NCBI RefSeq assembly: GCF_004792685.1
Contig: NZ_SRXT01000001.1
Coordinates: 806,001 to 870,000 of the forward strand
Direction of reading: 5' to 3'
DNA: 64,000 nucleotides
Origin: Sphingomonas gei
GTDB lineage: Bacteria; Pseudomonadota; Alphaproteobacteria; Sphingomonadales; Sphingomonadaceae
A program made the position numbers and the translations under genes. Shown here piece by piece: positions 59,528 through 64,000 of this stretch; the stretch's first letter is position 1; every line of letters starts with the position of its first letter. The notes beneath the pieces were generated by a model, which saw only the letters and a list, made by a program, of their open reading frames with translations, ran no database searches and was not told where the DNA came from.

Positions 59528-62277
59528 AAGACATCATGCGCACTGCTCGCTTCTTCGGACCCGCGGCCCTCCTTCTCGCGGGCGCCTCATCGGCGGTCTG
59601 CGTTCCCGCTCTGAAGGCGCAGGAGCAACCCAAGCCGGTCTATCCGCCGGTCCACACGACTCCGTACAAGGTCGGCAACTTCGAAGTCGCATTGCGCAGC
59701 GACACCCAAACGCTCGCACGCCTCTCGCCCGTCGCCGAGCCCGCATTCAGCTTCGTGCCGACCGCGCGCGAACCCGAGCGCGCCGGCGACGGCTACAACC
59801 ATATCGGCGACCTCAACCTCCGTGTGCGCACGCCCGGCGGCGAATGGCGCGACTTCGCTTCGGCGCACGCCCGCAAGCCGATCCGCCTGTTGCCCGCCGG
59901 CGGCAAGGTCCTCGCTGCGGCCGACATCAGCGCGAGCATGGGCGTCGACGCGCCGGTAAGGGTCGAACGCCGCTGGGTGAACGAGGCCGGGCTGCTCGGT
60001 TTGCGCTTCCGCATCACCAACAGCTCGAAACAGCCGCTCGAGATCGGCGCGCTCGGCATGCCGATGGTGTTCGACAACGTCATCAGCGATCGCAATCTCG
60101 ATCAGGCGCATGCCGAGGCGAGCTTCGTCGATCCCTATATCGGCCGCGACGCCGGTTATCTGCAGGTCACCCGCCTTAACGGCCAGGGACCTGCGCTGTT
60201 GGTGCTCCCAGAAAAAGGCAGCCCGCTCGAGGCCTATGCCCCGCTCAAGAACCCGCGCGAGGCCAAAGAGTCGATCTTCACCGACAAGAGCCCGCGCGGC
60301 CAGACCTCGGAGGGCTTTTACGACTGGACCGTCCACAGCATCGGCTATGCCGATCGCGAGTGGAAGGACGCCGGCGAGCAGTGGAATGCGCCGACCGGCC
60401 GCACGCTGGCGCCCGGCCAGACGATCGAAGTCGGCGTGCGGATGACGCAGACGCCGTCGATCCGGGGAATCGAAGACACACTGATCGCCAGCAAGCGCCC
60501 GGTTGCGGTGGGTATCCCCGGCTATGTCGTCCCGGCGGACCAGAATGCGACTCTGTTCGTCAAGGCACCGAGCGCAATCCGCAAGATCGAGAGCTTCCCC
60601 GCGGGAGCGGTGGAGGCCACGCCTGCGGGCAGCCAGAAGGGCTGGGCCAAGCTCAACGTCCGCGGCAAGCAATGGGGACAGGCGCGCCTGACGCTTACCT
60701 ATACCGACGGGCAGGTGCAGACGGTGAGCTATTTCGTCACCAAGCCGCTCGAGCAGACCATGGCCGATCTCGGGCGCTTCTCGACCACCAAGCAATGGTA
60801 TGAAGGCAAGGGCGACCCGTTCGGCCGCTCGCCGGCGATCCTGACCTACGACAACGAGCTCAGGAAGATCGTCGATCAGGATCCGCGCGTCTGGGTCGCC
60901 GGGATGAGCGACGAAGGTGGCGGCGGCTCCTGGGTCGCAGCGATGATGAAGCAGCTCGACAATCCCGAGGCGGGCGAAGTCGCAAGGCTCGAGCGCATGG
61001 TGACCGAGACCGTGGTCGGCAATCTCCAGGTCGCCGACGGGCCGCAAGCCGGCGCGGTCAAGAAGAGCCTGTTCTACTACGATCCGGTCAAGTTTCCGAA
61101 CTTCTACAAGGATCCCGACAAGTGGAAGTCGTGGACCTCGTGGAAGGAGAAGGACGCCAACGACCTCGGCCGCGCCTATAACTACCCGCATGTCGCGATC
61201 GGACATTGGGTGCTCTATCGCACCGCGCGCAACCACCCCGGCATGGTCAAGACGCACGACTGGCGCTGGTATCTCGACAAGGCCTATATCACCACCGTCG
61301 CGATGATGCGCGACGCGCCTTATTATGCCGAGTTCGGGCTGATGGAGGGCGACGTGTTCGTCGACATCCTCAAAGACCTCAAGCGCGAGGGGCTCACCGC
61401 CGAAGCCACCGAGATGGAGCGGCTGATGAAGAAGCGCGCCGATCACTGGCGGACGCTCAAATTCCCGTTCGGATCGGAGATGCCGTGGGACTCCACCGGC
61501 CAGCCCGAAGTCTATGCGTGGATGCGCTATTTCGATTACCAGCCGCAGGCCGACGTGACCCGCGAAGTAATCCTGGGCTATGACCCGACGATCCCGAGCT
61601 GGGGCTATAACGGCAATGCCCGCCGCTATTGGGACTTTCTGTACGGCGGCAAATATTCGCGGATCGAGCGCCAGATCCATCATTACGGCTCCGCGCTCAA
61701 CGCCGTTCCCTTGTTCGATGCCTATCGCCAGAACCCCAAGGACCTGCACTTGCTGCGCGTCGCTTATGGCGGGCTAATGGGCGGGATCACCAATATCGAT
61801 CAGGCCGGCTTCTCGTCGGCGGCGTTCCACGCCTGGCCCGACATGATGAAATGGGATCCGCTCAGCGGCGATTACGGCATGGGCTTTTACGGCCATGCCC
61901 TCACCGCAGCGACCTACCTCGTCAACGATCCGACGTTCGGCTGGCTCGGCTTCGGTGGTGATGTGACGATGGGCAAGGACGGCGTCCAGATCCAGCCGAA
62001 GGATGGCGCACGGTCGCGCGTCTTCGTTGCGCCAGCAGGCGCATGGATCACGCTCGACGCTGGCAAGATCGCCAATCTGGTCTACACGCCCGTAAACGGT
62101 GCGATCATGCTGATGCTCGATCCGGCGACCGCGACGACGCCCATTGCCCGCCTGCGGATCGAGACGACCCTTCCCGGCGCAAAGGCGCTGACGCCTTCGA
62201 CCGGCACGTTGGAGCGCGGCGGCTACACCATCCCGCTCGGCAACGCGCCGACCTTCGTTAAGCTCAGCCCGAATTGA
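59524..62277 (+). CDS. large secreted DUF5695-like protein, putative glycan-active enzyme
   Basis: This 917-residue exported protein has the signal MKDIMRTARFFGPAALLLAGASSAVCVPALKAQ. The N-terminal half is beta-rich (YKVGNFEVALRSDTQTLARLSP…). The C-terminal half is helical with many Trp, Tyr and acidic residues (RVWVAGMSDEGGGGSWVAAMMKQLDNPE, YNYPHVAIGHWVLYRTARNHPG, GSEMPWDSTGQPEVYAWMRYFDY, IPSWGYNGNARRYWDFLYGGKYSRIERQIHHYGSALNAVPL). It recalls an (alpha/alpha)-barrel carbohydrate enzyme, and I associate it from memory with DUF5695. Function is unknown, but the setting points to the same glycoprotein substrate. It is coupled to the gutted S9 gene. Confidence 0.8.
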   Translation: MKDIMRTARFFGPAALLLAGASSAVCVPALKAQEQPKPVYPPVHTTPYKVGNFEVALRSDTQTLARLSPVAEPAFSFVPTAREPERAGDGYNHIGDLNLRVRTPGGEWRDFASAHARKPIRLLPAGGKVLAAADISASMGVDAPVRVERRWVNEAGLLGLRFRITNSSKQPLEIGALGMPMVFDNVISDRNLDQAHAEASFVDPYIGRDAGYLQVTRLNGQGPALLVLPEKGSPLEAYAPLKNPREAKESIFTDKSPRGQTSEGFYDWTVHSIGYADREWKDAGEQWNAPTGRTLAPGQTIEVGVRMTQTPSIRGIEDTLIASKRPVAVGIPGYVVPADQNATLFVKAPSAIRKIESFPAGAVEATPAGSQKGWAKLNVRGKQWGQARLTLTYTDGQVQTVSYFVTKPLEQTMADLGRFSTTKQWYEGKGDPFGRSPAILTYDNELRKIVDQDPRVWVAGMSDEGGGGSWVAAMMKQLDNPEAGEVARLERMVTETVVGNLQVADGPQAGAVKKSLFYYDPVKFPNFYKDPDKWKSWTSWKEKDANDLGRAYNYPHVAIGHWVLYRTARNHPGMVKTHDWRWYLDKAYITTVAMMRDAPYYAEFGLMEGDVFVDILKDLKREGLTAEATEMERLMKKRADHWRTLKFPFGSEMPWDSTGQPEVYAWMRYFDYQPQADVTREVILGYDPTIPSWGYNGNARRYWDFLYGGKYSRIERQIHHYGSALNAVPLFDAYRQNPKDLHLLRVAYGGLMGGITNIDQAGFSSAAFHAWPDMMKWDPLSGDYGMGFYGHALTAATYLVNDPTFGWLGFGGDVTMGKDGVQIQPKDGARSRVFVAPAGAWITLDAGKIANLVYTPVNGAIMLMLDPATATTPIARLRIETTLPGAKALTPSTGTLERGGYTIPLGNAPTFVKLSPN

Positions 62278-62467
62278 TGCGCCTGCGCACCCTCGCTTTG
62301 GGCTCGCGCTGGTGGTAAGCGGCGGCAGCGCGCGTGCCGCGCCCGCTGGCGTCCCGGGCCAGTGGTCGCCGGTCGCCACCGGCCCCGCCGATCCCAAACA
62401 CGGCGCCGACCTGACAAGCGCGTCGCCCGAAGTCACTTCCACCCCCGAACATGTGTGGCGCAAATGA
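62277..62467 (+). pseudogene. frameshifted remnant of a small secreted protein
   Basis: ATG 62277 (overlapping the DUF5695 stop) encodes MRLRTLAL and then soon meets a stop. Another frame continues as GLALVVSGGSARAAPAGVPGQWSPVATGPADPKHGADL…STPEHVWRK and ends with ATGA at the POT gene start. The two pieces together read as a signal peptide plus a mature stretch, so one frameshift near 62300 is the simplest explanation. The identity of the original protein is not known. Confidence 0.45.
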
Positions 62468-63819
62468 CCAACCTAGCCGCAACGCGCAGCAGCCGCGGCG
62501 CCCACCCGACAGGGCTCGCTTTTCTCGCTGCGACCGAGCTGGCGGAACGCTTCTCCTACTATGGGATGACGGGGCTTCTGGCGCTCTACCTCGTCAAGCA
62601 ATTGCTCCTCCCCGATCACGCCGGGCAAGTACTCGGCCTCGCGACGCTGCGTGACATTTTCGAATTTCGCGGGCCGCTTTCGAACCAGGCTTTCGCCTCG
62701 CTGATCTTCGGCTGGTATAGCGGCCTCGTCTATTTCACGCCGATCCTCGGCGGGCTGCTTGCCGACCGCTGGCTCGGCGCGCGGCGAACCGTGATCCTCG
62801 GCGCCCTGCTGATGAGCGCCGGCCATCTGGCAATGTCGTTCGACACGACCTTCCTCGCCGCGTTGGTGATGCTGATCCTCGGATCGGGCTGCCTCAAGGG
62901 CAATGTCGCGGCGCAGGTCGGCGCGCTCTATCCGCCCGACGCCGAATCGCTGCGCGCCCGGGGCTTCACGCTGTACGCGACCGGAATCAACATCGGCGCG
63001 GTACTCGGCCCGATCGCGACGGGGAGCGTCGCGGCCCTGTACGGATGGCATGCGGGCTTCGCGCTGGCTGCAGCGGTGATGCTGGTCGCGTTCGGAATCT
63101 ATCTCGCCGGGCAGCGCCACTTCCCTGACGCCGGGCCGCGCGCCGGCCGCGTCGCTTTGCCCCCGCTGACCGCAGAGGAGCGGCGCAGGACCTGGGCGCT
63201 GATCGGGCTGATAGCGCTGACCATCCCGGCCAACATCGCATATCCGATGATCTGGAATATCGGCATCGTCTGGATCGACCAGCATGTCGACCTGGTCTCG
63301 CCCCTCGGCGCGGTCCCGGCGAGCTGGTTCAATTCGGTCGAGAGCTTTTCCAGCATCGCGATCGCGGCGCCGCTGGTGGCATTCTGGACTTGGCAGGCGC
63401 GGCGCGGGCGCGAGCCCGGCAGCATCGCCAAGATCGCTATCGGATCGGCGATCGTTGGCGTCGCGGCCTTGCTGTTCGCTTTGGGCTGCCTGGCCGCAAC
63501 GGAGGGCCGGGTTTCGGTGCTCTGGGCGCTTGCCGGGTTCGTCGGCATGGGCACGGCGTTCATGTGGTTCTGGCCGATCCTGCTCGCGCTGATCTCCCAA
63601 ACTGCACCCGTCAAGGTCAATGCAACATTGATGGGCGGCGCCTATCTGTCGCTTTTCGCGGGCTCGACGCTCATGGGCTGGGTGGGCAGCTTCTATGATC
63701 GGATGAGCAACACTGCCTTCTGGACGCTCGACGCGGCGATTGCCTTTGGCGGTGCGCTGCTGATCCTGCTCCTCCGCAAGCCGCTGCAGCGCGTGCTGGA
63801 TCCGCACCGACCGGCTTAG
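62464..63819 (+). CDS. POT-family proton-coupled di/tripeptide transporter
   Basis: This 451-residue inner-membrane transporter belongs to the PTR2/POT branch of the MFS. The proton-coupling signature ExxER is present in AATELAERFSYYGMTGLLALYLVKQLL. Next comes FGWYSGLVYFTPILGGLLADRWLGARRTVILGALLMSAGHLAMSF, and LILGSGCLKGNVAAQVGALYPPD with the family GxGxxK-type motif. It would import short peptides released by the secreted peptidases. It is last in the plus-strand unit; its ATG overlaps the stop of the upstream remnant. Confidence 0.94.
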   Translation: MTNLAATRSSRGAHPTGLAFLAATELAERFSYYGMTGLLALYLVKQLLLPDHAGQVLGLATLRDIFEFRGPLSNQAFASLIFGWYSGLVYFTPILGGLLADRWLGARRTVILGALLMSAGHLAMSFDTTFLAALVMLILGSGCLKGNVAAQVGALYPPDAESLRARGFTLYATGINIGAVLGPIATGSVAALYGWHAGFALAAAVMLVAFGIYLAGQRHFPDAGPRAGRVALPPLTAEERRRTWALIGLIALTIPANIAYPMIWNIGIVWIDQHVDLVSPLGAVPASWFNSVESFSSIAIAAPLVAFWTWQARRGREPGSIAKIAIGSAIVGVAALLFALGCLAATEGRVSVLWALAGFVGMGTAFMWFWPILLALISQTAPVKVNATLMGGAYLSLFAGSTLMGWVGSFYDRMSNTAFWTLDAAIAFGGALLILLLRKPLQRVLDPHRPA

Positions 63820-63908
63820 ATCTCATCGTCCGAGTGCGTTGGCTGGCGCGCCGTCATTCGATCTCCCTGCGCGGCGCCAACGCTCGAAAGATCGATATGC
63901 GGCCCGCC

Positions 63909-64000
63909 GTTATCGGCGGCCGTTTAGCGGACCCTGCCTGGCGATCAGGCGCGCTTCGTCCCGCTCTCTCCACAACTCGCGGTCCGCCGCATCGATCGCG
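63909..64000 (-). CDS. possible C-terminal end of a gene cut by the window edge
   Basis: On the minus strand an open frame enters from the right edge and ends at TAA (63909-63911), reading AIDAADRELWRERDEARLIARQGPLNGRR. It is too short to identify, and composition alone could explain it. The 89 nt between it and the POT gene show nothing else. Confidence 0.25.

Noticed and set aside
59587..61749. 720-codon minus-strand frame opposite the DUF5695 gene
   Set aside because: Antisense shadow with Arg/Leu/Glu bias and no recognisable domain.

Overview
The window reads as a chromosomal segment of a sphingomonad (Alphaproteobacteria, most likely Sphingomonas or a close relative). The clues are high GC, a complete Entner-Doudoroff operon (zwf-pgl-edd-glk-eda), two large TonB-dependent receptors, many secreted peptidases and glycosidases, an alphaproteobacterial style heat-shock gene with an RNA thermometer, and dispersed palindromic repeats built on a CTTCGACAAGCTCAG core. 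This is inference from gene content; no rRNA or other marker gene is present.

Layout. 1-9.9 kb: end of lolC, a possible small structured RNA, an orphan TonB receptor, hsp20 behind a candidate RpoH promoter and ROSE-like leader, a cyclophilin, pyrG, secG, a MarR regulator, an SH3 protein and argC. 9.9-15.8 kb: the Entner-Doudoroff operon, with a palindromic repeat inserted before edd. 15.9-21.4 kb: the fatty-acid synthesis cluster fabD-fabG-acpP-fabF-mltG on the minus strand, with a GxxExxY gene bounded by near-perfect 27-bp inverted repeats lodged between fabD and fabG. 21.5-31.4 kb: small envelope or stress proteins, a MITE-like element, an aldo/keto reductase with a divergent LysR regulator, a 1050-residue hybrid histidine kinase, and DUF4424 and DUF885 proteins. 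31.5-39.2 kb: a beta-propeller amidohydrolase, then a copper block (copA oxidase, copB, CueR, and a badly decayed copper P-type ATPase pseudogene).

39.2-63.8 kb is the most interesting part. It joins a TonB receptor, glycosidases (GH27, GH43, GH127), peptidases (M24 Xaa-Pro type, DUF885, an HExxH lipoprotein, a gutted S9 gene), a POT peptide transporter, an amino-acid permease, and the hydroxyproline catabolic enzymes (4-hydroxyproline epimerase, a D-amino-acid oxidase-like dehydrogenase, a dihydrodipicolinate-synthase-like deaminase, and a pyrroline/piperideine-2-carboxylate reductase). A GntR/FadR-type regulator lies in the middle. A 14-bp motif, ATACCGTATACGAT, occurs with 0-1 mismatches at three promoter regions of this block (TonB receptor, deaminase/oxidase divergent promoter, GH127 operon), and a looser, palindromic version lies before the fourth transcription unit. 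I infer one regulon that uses plant hydroxyproline-rich glycoprotein, extensin being the best fit: arabinose and galactose are trimmed from Hyp/Ser, the proline-rich backbone is cut, peptides and Hyp are imported, and Hyp is fed towards 2-oxoglutarate. The final alpha-ketoglutarate semialdehyde dehydrogenase and a GH121 enzyme are not in the window.

No rRNA, tRNA, CRISPR array, integrase, prophage or intact insertion sequence was recognised. Very long open frames opposite pyrG, the amidohydrolase, copA, the kinase and the DUF5695 gene are high-GC shadows and are not annotated.
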